DNA of 64,000 bases. Origin: Amycolatopsis regifaucium. Its GTDB lineage: Bacteria; Actinomycetota; Actinomycetes; Mycobacteriales; Pseudonocardiaceae. Location of the stretch: contig NZ_LQCI01000002.1 in assembly GCF_001613935.1 (NCBI RefSeq), positions 124,001 through 188,000 on the forward strand, in the 5' to 3' direction. The notes beneath the pieces were generated by a model, which was not told the origin of the DNA, ran no database searches, and saw only the letters and a program-made list of their open reading frames with translations. This document shows positions 1 to 7,889 of the stretch, one piece after another; position 1 is the stretch's first letter; every line of letters starts with the position of its first letter. The position numbers and the translations under genes are program-made.

Positions 1-401
1 ATGAGTTCGGAACGGCCCTTCACGTGGTGGTACAGCGACATCGTCGCGACGTCCAGTCTGGCCGCGACGGCACGCATGGACACCGCGTCGAGACCAGCCT
101 CGTCCGCGATTTCGATCGCGGCGAGAACGATACGCTCACGGGAATTGCCGCGCCCGCTCCTGCCCGGCCCGCCGGCGACCATGGTGTACGCGCCGGGAAT
201 GGCTTCGACGAGCCCTTCCGTGCGGAGGATGGCAAGAGCCTTGGTGGCGGTGGCATGCGCCACCCGCCACTCCGCCGCGATCGTCCGGGTCGACGGCACC
301 CGGTCGCCGGGCTTCAGCTCACCCTCCCCGATGCGGCGGCGAATCCACTCGGCTATCTCACCCGACCACGTTCTCGCCCCCACTCCTTTCCGTTGCTCCA
401 A
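1..401 (-). CDS. GntR/TetR-like fusion transcriptional regulator, partial
   Basis: Only the N-terminal part is present; the gene runs off the left edge. The minus-strand frame reads a GntR-type winged helix (EIAEWIRRRIGEGELKPGDR followed by STRTIAAEWRVAHATATKAL), then a second helix-turn-helix of TetR type (RERIVLAAIEIADEAGLDAV, then RLDVATMSLYHHVKGRSEL). The window edge lies just after the TetR recognition helix. Actinobacterial regulators with a GntR domain in front of a TetR-like domain are known and usually act as repressors of nearby transporters or enzymes; no target is visible here. The start is uncertain: TTG at 401 has a GGGAG six bases upstream, whereas GTG at 383 has its purine run directly against the start. 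The fusion is read directly from sequence; the role is inferred. Confidence 0.72.
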   Translation of the reverse strand, partial: MEQRKGVGARTWSGEIAEWIRRRIGEGELKPGDRVPSTRTIAAEWRVAHATATKALAILRTEGLVEAIPGAYTMVAGGPGRSGRGNSRERIVLAAIEIADEAGLDAVSMRAVAARLDVATMSLYHHVKGRSEL

Positions 402-664
402 AACACTCCCATACGCCAGGATCGAAAACGAGTACGCAGACACACTGCGTTTCCCGGCCGGCCGGGGCAAAGCGCTTCCCGGAAAGTCGGGACGGAAGGG
501 CACAAGTCCAGACGCGCCGGGCAACACGAGGCCCGTTGCGAAAGGTGTCCGCGCGCACTTGGTCAAGTCCCGCAAGTCACGGATTTTCTGCCTCGACACC
601 AACCCTGGCTCCTGAGAGCTTTGAGGGTGCCAACTTCTCGACTATCCGGAATTCGCCCACATCG

Positions 665-1069
665 ATGAACTCGAATCTTCCCGCGGGCTTGTCCCTGAAC
701 ACCTTCGAAACCGACAGGCCGCGCTGCGGGTGCCTGTCACGTTCCGGTCGAGCGTGCAAGGGTGTCGTCCGCTATTCCGCGCCACTGCGCCGGTATGCGT
801 CCTCGTGTCGGCAGCACCTGCCCGACGAAGAACGGAAAGCCGTCGACCGGGATCCTCTGTGGACCTCGATCGGGCAGGTGCTCTGGTTGCTCCGGCAAGC
901 CGAACGCGACAACCGGCCTCCACTCCGGACGGTCGAAGTGGCAGGCGCGATGCGGATCCACCACAGCCGCGCGTCCGAACTGCTCAACGATCTGGAGAAA
1001 CTCCGCCAGGTCGACGCGACGAAGACGGGCCGTCAGGTCAGGTGGTCGCTCCGCCCGGCGGAGCTGTGA
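665..1069 (+). CDS. Small Cys/His-motif winged-helix protein, unknown function
   Basis: A predicted 134-residue protein. The N-terminal half has C21-x-C23-x7-C31-x16-C48-x2-H51 in the pattern seen in short zinc-ribbon-like DUF5763-type segments, so a bound metal is plausible. Residues about 65-130 look like a winged helix-turn-helix (VAGAMRIHHSRASELLNDLE, then a basic wing around KTGRQVRWSL). It may bind DNA, but no family can be named with confidence. The ATG at 665 was chosen because residues before it look like non-coding translation; there is no clear ribosome-binding site. It converges on the alcohol dehydrogenase with only 7 bases between stops. A second small protein with a C-x2-H ending motif lies at 2503-3156. 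Confidence 0.6.
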   Translation: MNSNLPAGLSLNTFETDRPRCGCLSRSGRACKGVVRYSAPLRRYASSCRQHLPDEERKAVDRDPLWTSIGQVLWLLRQAERDNRPPLRTVEVAGAMRIHHSRASELLNDLEKLRQVDATKTGRQVRWSLRPAEL

Positions 1070-1076
1070 TCCCGGT

Positions 1077-2147
1077 TCAGGGCCGAAGCAGCAACCGGGG
1101 CGGATTGTCCTCGTACTCGCGGACCTTGGCGAGTCCTTCCGCGATTCGCGTCAGTGGAAGAATCGCGCTGATGGAAGCGGAGACGTCCAGCCGTCCGCGT
1201 TCGGTGAGTTCGATCAGATCCCTCAGGTGACGGACGCGGTATCCGGTATGCGAGATGACGGTCCGGCCTACCTCACCCTCGGCGAACATCCGCGTGACCA
1301 GTGATCCCTTCGAAGCCGTTTTCACCAGCACCAGCCGTCCTCGTGCGCCGAGGGCCGCATGCGCCTGGGCGAACGTCGAATCGCGGCCGCCGAAATCGAA
1401 GGCCACGTCCAGCCCGCGGCCCTTCGTGATCTCCCCGATATAGGAGGCGACGCGGTTGTTCGCCGGATGCAGAGCGACGTCGGCCCCTTGTTCGAGCGCT
1501 CCCTCGCGGGCTTCCGGGCGCCGGTCGAGTGCGATGATCGGCGAGGCACCGCAAATCCGGGCCAACCGGACCAGGTGATTGCCGAGTCCACCCGAACCCC
1601 AGACACCGACGGCTTCGGCGGGCCGCAGCCGCGCGGCGTCGATAGCGCCGTACGCGATGGACAGCGCGCCGGGGAGAACCGCCGCCTGCTCCAGCGGAAC
1701 GGCCCCGGGAACCGCGACCAGCGCCGTCGCCGACGTGACCAGGTATTCGGCCCACGCACCGTCGTAGTGCTCGCCCATCAACCGGAGGTCGGAGCAGTCG
1801 TCCGGGCTGAGCCCTGCCCGGCACTCGGGACAGTCGCGGCATTCCCGGCCCGCCGCGACGACCACCCGGTCACCGGGGACCCAGGACCGCACGTCGTCCC
1901 CGACTGCCGCGACGACCCCGGCCGCTCCGTGTCCGGGTGTGTAGACGGGTCCACGAGGGCCGGCGCTACCGTCGAGCCAGGCGAAATCGGACCTGCGGAT
2001 CCCGCAGGCGGCGACCTTGACCACGACTTCGTCGCGCTGTCGCGCCGGGACCGGCACTTCGGCCACTTCCGGCCTCCCGGTGACGGGATCGAACCGGACC
2101 GCCCGCATCGTCGCGGGCAAGCCGTGCTGGATATCCATGGCTTTCAC
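1077..2147 (-). CDS. Zinc-type alcohol dehydrogenase family protein (MDR superfamily)
   Basis: A 356-residue medium-chain dehydrogenase/reductase, expected to oxidise an alcohol or reduce an aldehyde or ketone with NAD(P)H in the cytosol. Visible marks are the catalytic-zinc Cys48 in AACGIRRSD, His73 in PGHGAAG (the usual GHE glutamate is missing), four structural-zinc cysteines at 103, 106, 109 and 118, and a Rossmann GSGGLG at about 184-189. The shadow of the zinc-ligand glutamate normally next to His73 makes the exact subfamily uncertain. Possible starts are GTG at 2147, ATG at 2138 and ATG at 2108 (MRAVRFD, the usual family beginning); none has a strong ribosome-binding site. It stands alone between converging and diverging hypotheticals, so the substrate cannot be inferred. 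Confidence 0.87.
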   Translation of the reverse strand: MKAMDIQHGLPATMRAVRFDPVTGRPEVAEVPVPARQRDEVVVKVAACGIRRSDFAWLDGSAGPRGPVYTPGHGAAGVVAAVGDDVRSWVPGDRVVVAAGRECRDCPECRAGLSPDDCSDLRLMGEHYDGAWAEYLVTSATALVAVPGAVPLEQAAVLPGALSIAYGAIDAARLRPAEAVGVWGSGGLGNHLVRLARICGASPIIALDRRPEAREGALEQGADVALHPANNRVASYIGEITKGRGLDVAFDFGGRDSTFAQAHAALGARGRLVLVKTASKGSLVTRMFAEGEVGRTVISHTGYRVRHLRDLIELTERGRLDVSASISAILPLTRIAEGLAKVREYEDNPPRLLLRP

Positions 2148-2502
2148 ACGCCGGCCGCGCCACGCGAAACGAAACTCGCCAAGCTCACCGGTACTCCCCT
2201 CAGTATCGCGCGGGGCCGACGGATTCCGAAGCCGTCGCGGGCGGCGCGAACATGCCGATAGCTTTCCGAAGAGCTGCGAACCCCCTCGGTTCTCTGGAAC
2301 GATAACACAGGAGAATTCGTTTTGTTATAGACGAAAATATCCTTGTCAAAGACGGCTTCGCGTGGTTATCGAGGTTCGTGCCGGGCTTGTTCGCTGCCTT
2401 TCGAAGAGGCAGAACGCGCACGAAGCACCGAAAAAAGGGCACTGCCGGGGGCAGCTCGGACCACGGTCGGGCAAGGGCCGCACTTCCGTCGTACCGTGGG
2501 GT
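2148..2502. other. Divergent intergenic region with an AT-rich patch
   Basis: No gene is supported here. It separates the leftward dehydrogenase from the rightward 217-residue protein. Bases about 2290-2350 are much richer in A and T than the surroundings and hold a short inverted repeat, ATAACA at 2302-2307 and TGTTAT at 2323-2328, with an AGGAG between. A promoter or operator is likely, but neither a clear -35/-10 pair nor a start after it could be assigned. Confidence 0.4.
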
Positions 2503-3156
2503 ATGGCCACGGAAACCAGTGCATCATTCGATCACCTACGCCGTTGCGCCATCAACGGATGTGCCTGGCGCGGTACCTGTCCCGCTCACGACGTCGAGGA
2601 CGTGATCGACGCCGGCCTGAACCGGCTGATGCGACTCAGGCCCTTCGGCGCGGGACGGAAGTACCACCGCTCTTCCGCCGAATATGCCCCGAGCCATCAG
2701 GGCAGGTCTGAAGTCACCGTGACGACCATCGAGGAACGCCGGAAGAATCCGCCCGTGCCCCTTCGGCGAAAGCGCCAGATCGTACATCCGGACACGCTCA
2801 CGGCCATTCGTGAACTGACCGCGTCCCTTCGCCTCCAGCGCACCGGCTCGAGTGCACTCGCTCCTTCGGACGCACACTCACGGCCGGAAAACCGGCATCA
2901 GGTCTCCCCCGCCGCCGGATCTCCCGTCACCGGCGCCGTGAAACCCACTCCGGCCCTGCTCGCGAATCTGCGACGGCCGGCACCGGCGCCTCCCGCTCCC
3001 GTACAGCACGCCCCGGCTCGGCGGGTTCCGCGTGGGCGGACTTCACCCCTCCTCGCCCAGGCCGGCTCGTCCTCCTCCGCCGCGCTGGGACCGGCGGTCG
3101 AGGCCATGCTCAAGGCCAGGGCCCGGACTCAGCCGAAGCGTCCCTTCGAGGGCTAA
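2503..3156 (+). CDS. Hypothetical protein with short Cys/His cluster and disordered tail
   Basis: A predicted 217-residue protein of unknown function. Near the N-terminus C15-x4-C20-x5-C26-x2-H29 could bind a metal. The middle is basic (EERRKNPPVPLRRKRQIVHP) and roughly residues 120-200 are rich in Pro, Ala and Ser and look disordered. The ATG at 2503 follows a purine run and sits 5 bases after TACCGT, which resembles a -10 hexamer, so a leaderless or nearly leaderless transcript is possible. The same frame stays open further upstream, so a longer form cannot be excluded. It converges on the 89-residue gene, with a strong hairpin between them. Confidence 0.55.
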   Translation: MATETSASFDHLRRCAINGCAWRGTCPAHDVEDVIDAGLNRLMRLRPFGAGRKYHRSSAEYAPSHQGRSEVTVTTIEERRKNPPVPLRRKRQIVHPDTLTAIRELTASLRLQRTGSSALAPSDAHSRPENRHQVSPAAGSPVTGAVKPTPALLANLRRPAPAPPAPVQHAPARRVPRGRTSPLLAQAGSSSSAALGPAVEAMLKARARTQPKRPFEG

Positions 3157-3193
3157 GGAAAACGTGGCGCGACAGAGTCCTGTGGCGCGTGAA

Positions 3194-3246
3194 TACATGA
3201 TGGCCACCTTCCTTGCGCTAGGCGCAAGGAAGGTGGGCATCATGTA
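3194..3246. terminator. Bidirectional hairpin terminator
   Basis: Arms of 25 bases (3194-3218 and 3222-3246) with one mismatch enclose a 3-base loop. It lies between converging genes and overlaps the stop codon of the leftward one. There is no T-tract, which is common for actinomycete terminators. Confidence 0.75.
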
Positions 3247-3509
3247 CTTCGAGGGTCTTCGGCAAGCGCAGCTTCGCCCGCTCTCGTGATCACCGCGGGT
3301 GTCGCCAGACCGTACGGCACCTGCCGCTCTTTCTCGATGAGACCTGCTTCGACGAGATTGTGCACCGCGGCGTGGTCACACCAGCAGCCGTCGATCGTGA
3401 GGGCCGGTTCACAGCTGGAGACGAGGACACCACGCCCGGCCGCGACGGCCCGAAGTATCGCCCGCTCTCGCCGGCTCAATTCGATTCGGATACCGGTCAT
3501 CACGATCAC
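3240..3509 (-). CDS. Small winged-helix-like hypothetical protein
   Basis: An 89-residue protein (86 if ATG at 3500 is used). The start ELSRRERAILRAVAAGRGVL and the later HNLVEAGLIEKER, then TRAGEAAL, follow the helix order of small winged-helix proteins. A Cys/His patch (C33, then C42-W-C44-D-H) interrupts the domain and might hold a metal or act in redox sensing; that is inference. GTG at 3509 and ATG at 3500 are both possible starts. It faces away from the SARP gene and ends inside the hairpin at 3194-3246. No target is visible. Confidence 0.6.
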   Translation of the reverse strand: MIVMTGIRIELSRRERAILRAVAAGRGVLVSSCEPALTIDGCWCDHAAVHNLVEAGLIEKERQVPYGLATPAVITRAGEAALAEDPRST

Positions 3510-3741
3510 CGTCCCAACTGGGTCATTTTTCCATTGCCCCAGCTTGTGACGAAGAACTTCATTCTTTCTTCACCGGACGACTGGACGTTCAGGCCGCGAG
3601 ATCGGCAAGCGTTCTCATCGACTGGGCCGCCACCGGACAAAAGTCCAGGATTCAGGGTAAAAAAGGGCAGACAGGCCCGGCTCCGGCACGCCTGGTCACC
3701 CGGAGTGCGCGATTCTGGTCCCGGCTGGAGGTTGGAGTGTC

Positions 3742-6561
3742 GTGGCCGGTGTCGAGAAGATCATGTGGGTAGAGCTATTAGGTGAGGTGAAGGCCCGCGC
3801 GGGAGAAGAGGAGATCGCTCTGGGGCCGCCCCGGCAGCGAGCCGTCCTCGCCATTCTCGCGTTGCGCGCCAACCAGACGGTTTCGCGGGCGCAACTCATC
3901 GACGGTGTTTGGGGCGATGCGGCGCCGGCTTCGGTCGAAGGCAGTGTGCACACCTACATCCACGGCCTACGCCGTGCGCTGGCCGTCGCGGGCGAGGTCG
4001 TGCTCACGCGCTCGGGAGCGGGCTACAAACTCGTCCTCGGCCCGCAGGAACTCGACGTGTCCGTGGTCGAGTCCAAGCTCGCCGACGCGCGCGGGATGGC
4101 GCGCGCCGGGAAGAAGTCGGCGTCGGCCGACCTGATCGGTCAGTGTCTCGCGCTGTGGCGGGGAATTCCGCTGTCCGGCCTACCGGGGCCGTTCGCGGAT
4201 GCGGAACGGACCCGCCTGTCGGAACTGCGCTACCAGCTCGTCGAAGAACGGGCGGAACTCATGCTCGCCGTCGGCAGGCATCGTGAACTGGTGGCGGAGC
4301 TCGGCGAGGCCGTGGAAGCGGAGCCTTTCCGTGAAGGACTGCGAGCGCAGCTCATGCTGGCCCTCTATCGGAGCGGCAGGCGCGCGGACGCGCTGGCCGA
4401 ATTCGAGTCCGCGCGCCGCTTGTTCGCCGACGAACTCGGTCTCGACCCCGGCGCGGCGCTCACGGATCTGCATCTGCGCATGCTGCGCTCCGAACCGGAA
4501 CTGGACCCGCCGTCGCAGGCATCGGCGCAGGCACGTTCCCGGGTCCCCGCGCAGCTGCCCCACGAGGCGCCGGACTTCGTCGGCCGCACCGGTGAACTCG
4601 AGCAACTGGCGCAGTGGTGCTCGGCGACGCGAGCTAGCGGCAAGGCCCTCGTCATTTCGGCGATCGACGGCGCGGGGGGAATCGGTAAGACCACCCTCGC
4701 GGTACGGTTCGCCAGGACCGTCGTCGACAGCTACCCGGACGGTCAGCTGTACCTGGACCTTCGCGGTTTCGACCCCAATCGCGCGCCGCTCAGCACCGAC
4801 GACGCGCTCGGTCATCTGCTCTGGGCTCTGGGCGGCGCACGCCAACGGTCCCAACCGGACGCGCTGGCCTCGATGTACCGGACCCTGCTCTCCGACAAAC
4901 GAGTGCTGATCCTCCTGGACAACGCGGTGTCGACGGAGCAGGTACGCGATCTGCTGCCGGGTACGTCGAACAGTCTGGTGCTCGTCACCAGCCGTAACCG
5001 GCTCAGTGGCCTGGTCGCCAGGGACGGGGCACGTCGGCTGACCCTGGGTCTCCTCACGGAGGCCGAGGCGCTGGATCTTCTGCGTAACACGATCGGCAGC
5101 CGTCGAATCGACGACGAGATGTCCGAGGCGGTCGAACTCGTGCGGTTGTGCGGTCATCTTCCGCTGGCCCTGCGGGTCGCGGCCGAAAAGATCTCGGGGA
5201 GGCCGGACACGAGCCTGCGTGAACTCGTCGAGAACCTGCACGCCGCACAGGACCGGCTGGACAACCTCCATGTCGACGACGACGAGATGACCTCCGTGCG
5301 CAGTGTCATCTCCTGGTCCTACACCACCCTCGACATCGAACTGGCCAGGGCCTTCCGTCTGCTCGGCCTGGTACGGGCCCCGAGCATCGGGGCTTATGCC
5401 GCCGCCGCGCTGATCGACCGTCCCGTCGCCGAAACCGAAGAATTGCTCCGTACCTTGAGCGAACAGCATCTGCTCGAACCCGCCGGGAACCGGTACGGAT
5501 TCCACGACCTCATCAAGGTCTACGCCGATGAAATGGTGAGCAGCGAAGAGTCCCCGGCGACACGCCGCGAAGCGAGCCGCGAGCTGATGGTCTGGTACCT
5601 GCACGCCATGCGTGGGGTACTCAGCCGCCTGATCAAGGACTACCCGCTGCCTTCTCTCCGGATTCCGTGTACGACTCATTCGTTGCCGGAGTTCGAGACC
5701 CGCGAGTCGGCGTTGAGCTGGTACGAAGACGAGACCAAGAACGTGGTCGCCCTCATCGAACACGCGGCGGAACTCGGTGAACACGAGATCGTCTGGCAAC
5801 TGGCCTGGTGCACCTACAACAGTTTCTATTCGACGGGACTGATGTCGGAATGGATCCAGGTCCTCACCATCGCGCTGGCCTCCACCGAAAAGCTGACCGC
5901 ACCCGGGCCCCGGGCCCGGATTCTGATGTTCCTGGGCATCGGAAACTCCCGGCTCGGCCGGAACGAAGTCGCCGTGGAGTATCTGGAACGCGGGCTCGCG
6001 GCGGTCCGCGAGATCGACAACGATCACCTGCATTCCAGCATGCTGGCCAACCTGGCCTCCACGCTGCGCGAGATGAAACGGTACGAAGAGGGCATCGTCT
6101 ACGCCCGCGAGGCGGTCCAGCTGGCGAAGCCCGAATCATCGGACTACCAGAAGGCCGGCAGTATCGACGCCCTCTGTGAACTGTACGTCGAGTCCGGGCA
6201 ACCGGAACAGGCGTTGCCCTACGCCGAAATCGGTCTCGAAGCCGCCCGCGCCTGCGACGCTGTCCTGCTCGAGGCCAACATGATGGTCAACGTCGCCCAC
6301 GCATACCGGGATATGGGTGACATGACGACGGCGATGCGCGAATACGAAGCGACACTCGAGCTGTGCACGAGGCTGGGCGATCGGTATCACGAAGCCCACG
6401 CCCTGCTGGGGACCGCGGAGCTGCACCGCCGCAGGTACCGGCACGACCCGGCCAGGGAATACGCGCTCCGAGCGTTGAACATTTTCGTCGAGCTCGACGG
6501 TGAAGAGTCCGACGTGGTGCGCGAGTTCCTCGAATCCCTCGATACGGAAGCAGCCTCTTGA
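3742..6561 (+). CDS. AfsR/SARP-family transcriptional regulator with NB-ARC and TPR domains
   Basis: A 939-residue regulator. Residues about 7-95 form the OmpR-like SARP DNA-binding domain, and about 100-245 the BTAD helical domain (ending in FADELGLDPGAALTDLHLRM). From about 280 comes an NB-ARC nucleotide-binding domain with P-loop GAGGIGKTTLA at about 309-319 and LILLDNA as Walker B. The C-terminal 300 residues are tetratricopeptide repeats (for example ARILMFLGIGNSRLGRNEVA). Such proteins activate genes, often antibiotic clusters, in response to a nucleotide or effector state. The GTG start at 3742 has GGAG 4 bases before it; ATG at 3763 is an alternative. No biosynthetic cluster follows, so the neighbouring wall-enzyme island is a candidate target, which is only inferred. 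Confidence 0.92.
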   Translation: MAGVEKIMWVELLGEVKARAGEEEIALGPPRQRAVLAILALRANQTVSRAQLIDGVWGDAAPASVEGSVHTYIHGLRRALAVAGEVVLTRSGAGYKLVLGPQELDVSVVESKLADARGMARAGKKSASADLIGQCLALWRGIPLSGLPGPFADAERTRLSELRYQLVEERAELMLAVGRHRELVAELGEAVEAEPFREGLRAQLMLALYRSGRRADALAEFESARRLFADELGLDPGAALTDLHLRMLRSEPELDPPSQASAQARSRVPAQLPHEAPDFVGRTGELEQLAQWCSATRASGKALVISAIDGAGGIGKTTLAVRFARTVVDSYPDGQLYLDLRGFDPNRAPLSTDDALGHLLWALGGARQRSQPDALASMYRTLLSDKRVLILLDNAVSTEQVRDLLPGTSNSLVLVTSRNRLSGLVARDGARRLTLGLLTEAEALDLLRNTIGSRRIDDEMSEAVELVRLCGHLPLALRVAAEKISGRPDTSLRELVENLHAAQDRLDNLHVDDDEMTSVRSVISWSYTTLDIELARAFRLLGLVRAPSIGAYAAAALIDRPVAETEELLRTLSEQHLLEPAGNRYGFHDLIKVYADEMVSSEESPATRREASRELMVWYLHAMRGVLSRLIKDYPLPSLRIPCTTHSLPEFETRESALSWYEDETKNVVALIEHAAELGEHEIVWQLAWCTYNSFYSTGLMSEWIQVLTIALASTEKLTAPGPRARILMFLGIGNSRLGRNEVAVEYLERGLAAVREIDNDHLHSSMLANLASTLREMKRYEEGIVYAREAVQLAKPESSDYQKAGSIDALCELYVESGQPEQALPYAEIGLEAARACDAVLLEANMMVNVAHAYRDMGDMTTAMREYEATLELCTRLGDRYHEAHALLGTAELHRRRYRHDPAREYALRALNIFVELDGEESDVVREFLESLDTEAAS

Positions 6562-6562
6562 G

Positions 6563-6814
6563 GTGATCCGTGTGCCGCACCGGAGGGCCCGCGCCGACTA
6601 TCGCTACGGTGGTTCAGCGAGAAAAGGGGGCCTCGACCTGCCGCCCGGACTGGTCGCCTGGTGGGCCGCGCCTGAAGGAACACACCGGAAAGAGGCCGGT
6701 AAGGGCGGATTTCCTTGCTGTACCGGGGCTCTCCCCGTCGACAGGACGATCGACGGAGGCCTGCTGTGCGTCGATCTCCGGCCGGGCGAAGACCACGGCC
6801 GTGTCGCAGCGTGA
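6563..6814 (+). CDS. Possible SUKH (SMI1/KNR4)-like fragment
   Basis: An open frame of 83 codons directly after the SARP stop. The segment LVAWWAAPEGTHRKEAGKGG and the ending DGGLLCVDLRPGEDHGRV resemble the middle of actinobacterial SMI1/KNR4 proteins, which often have GNLLCVDLDP-type motifs. It is far shorter than that family (usually 150 or more residues), lacks a good ribosome-binding site and ends abruptly, so it is either a decayed remnant or a chance frame. Treated as tentative. Confidence 0.22.
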   Translation: MIRVPHRRARADYRYGGSARKGGLDLPPGLVAWWAAPEGTHRKEAGKGGFPCCTGALPVDRTIDGGLLCVDLRPGEDHGRVAA

Positions 6815-6843
6815 CCGAGATTATCGACGAGATCGCCGAGCCG

Positions 6844-6883
6844 GGGGTGGTGTCTCGCGCTCAAGCGCACGAGACACCACCCC
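6844..6883. terminator. Bidirectional hairpin terminator
   Basis: Perfect 14-base arms (6844-6857 and 6870-6883) around a 12-base loop that itself can pair CGCT with AGCG. It lies just after the stop of the leftward M74 gene and can also end the SARP transcript. Confidence 0.72.
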
Positions 6884-6891
6884 TGGCCATC

Positions 6892-7863
6892 TCAGCAGGC
6901 GTACAGGTTGTTCGGATGCACCGCTTCGCAGTAGCGGACATGCAGATGGTTGTCGTGATTCGGATAGCTGGTCGTCAGGCCTTCGTCGATCAACGTGGGA
7001 TCGTTGAAGAAGACGAGCTTCACGTGCCTGGGCGCGGCCGCCCGGATCGCTTTGACCAGATCGCGCGTCGCTGCTCGGTCGTAGGTGGACGATCGCCAGG
7101 TGATCCGGCCCGCACTGCACTGCGCGCCGTCGGTCCGCACCGGCCACAGGTCGACGTCGAGTCCCACCTGGTGACTGCCGTGCCCGGGGATCGCGCCGCC
7201 GTGTTCGAAACCGAAGTCGCCCATCGGGATCTTTCCGCGGCCCGTGGCCGAGAACGTCTTCGCCGCCTGTTCGAGCTGCGCCACCGCGGCGCCGGTGCCC
7301 CAGTTGGCCGCTGCCCCGTTCCCGTCGGGGTCCTGATCGCACAGCCCTTGACCGAAGTCGGGATAGTCGTGGTGCCAGACGAGATTCTTCCACGTGGCCG
7401 GTCCGGCGATCCCGTCCACGGCGATGCCCGCGTGCTCCTGGAAGGCGCGGACCGCCGTGGTCGTCGCCGCGTCGAACCGCCCGCTGACCGGCAGGCTCAG
7501 CCTGCGTTTGGCGTTCAGTTCCACCTGAAGTGCTTTGACCGCCTCGCCGCTGTCGCCCGCCCGGACCGTCGGAGCCAGGGCGGCCCAGGTTTTCGGTCCC
7601 GCGATCCCGTCCACGCCGAGGGCTTCGGCCGTCTGGAACGCGCGCACGGCCGCGACCGTGGCGGGATCGAACACACCGGTGGCGGGGACCGCGTGCCCGT
7701 GCTGGGCGAGAAGATGCTGTATCGCGAGCACCTCCACGCCTCGGTTTCCGCTGCTCTGGGTATGGAAGAAGGCGTTGCCGTATGCGTGGGCCGGTGCCAC
7801 GGTGAGGACCGTCGAACCGGCCGACAGCACCAAGACGGCGAGTGCCGCCGCTAATCTGCGCAT
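6892..7863 (-). CDS. Secreted penicillin-insensitive murein endopeptidase-like protein (M74) with two peptidoglycan-binding domains
   Basis: A 323-residue exported protein. A signal peptide (about 1-27, ending APAHA) is followed by two PG_binding_1 domains (about 38-95 and 103-160) and a MepA-type catalytic domain. Zinc-site motifs are H228-G-S-H231-x4-D236-x-D238 (GHGSHQVGLDVDLWP) and H303-D-N-H306-L-H308, which match peptidase M74, enzymes that cut the D-Ala-meso-DAP crosslink of peptidoglycan. The ATG at 7863 was chosen because GGAG precedes it and the signal peptide begins there, although the frame is open further upstream. It follows the M23 peptidase gene by 26 bases and probably shares its transcript. 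M74 enzymes are best known from Gram-negative bacteria. Confidence 0.85.
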   Translation of the reverse strand: MRRLAAALAVLVLSAGSTVLTVAPAHAYGNAFFHTQSSGNRGVEVLAIQHLLAQHGHAVPATGVFDPATVAAVRAFQTAEALGVDGIAGPKTWAALAPTVRAGDSGEAVKALQVELNAKRRLSLPVSGRFDAATTTAVRAFQEHAGIAVDGIAGPATWKNLVWHHDYPDFGQGLCDQDPDGNGAAANWGTGAAVAQLEQAAKTFSATGRGKIPMGDFGFEHGGAIPGHGSHQVGLDVDLWPVRTDGAQCSAGRITWRSSTYDRAATRDLVKAIRAAAPRHVKLVFFNDPTLIDEGLTTSYPNHDNHLHVRYCEAVHPNNLYAC

Positions 7864-7889
7864 GGAATTCTCCGGGTTTCGCGGTGGTT

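Noticed and set aside
3742..6561. An antibiotic gene cluster controlled by the SARP.
   Set aside because: No polyketide, peptide synthetase, terpene or other core biosynthetic gene follows. Only tailoring-like oxidoreductases occur far away.
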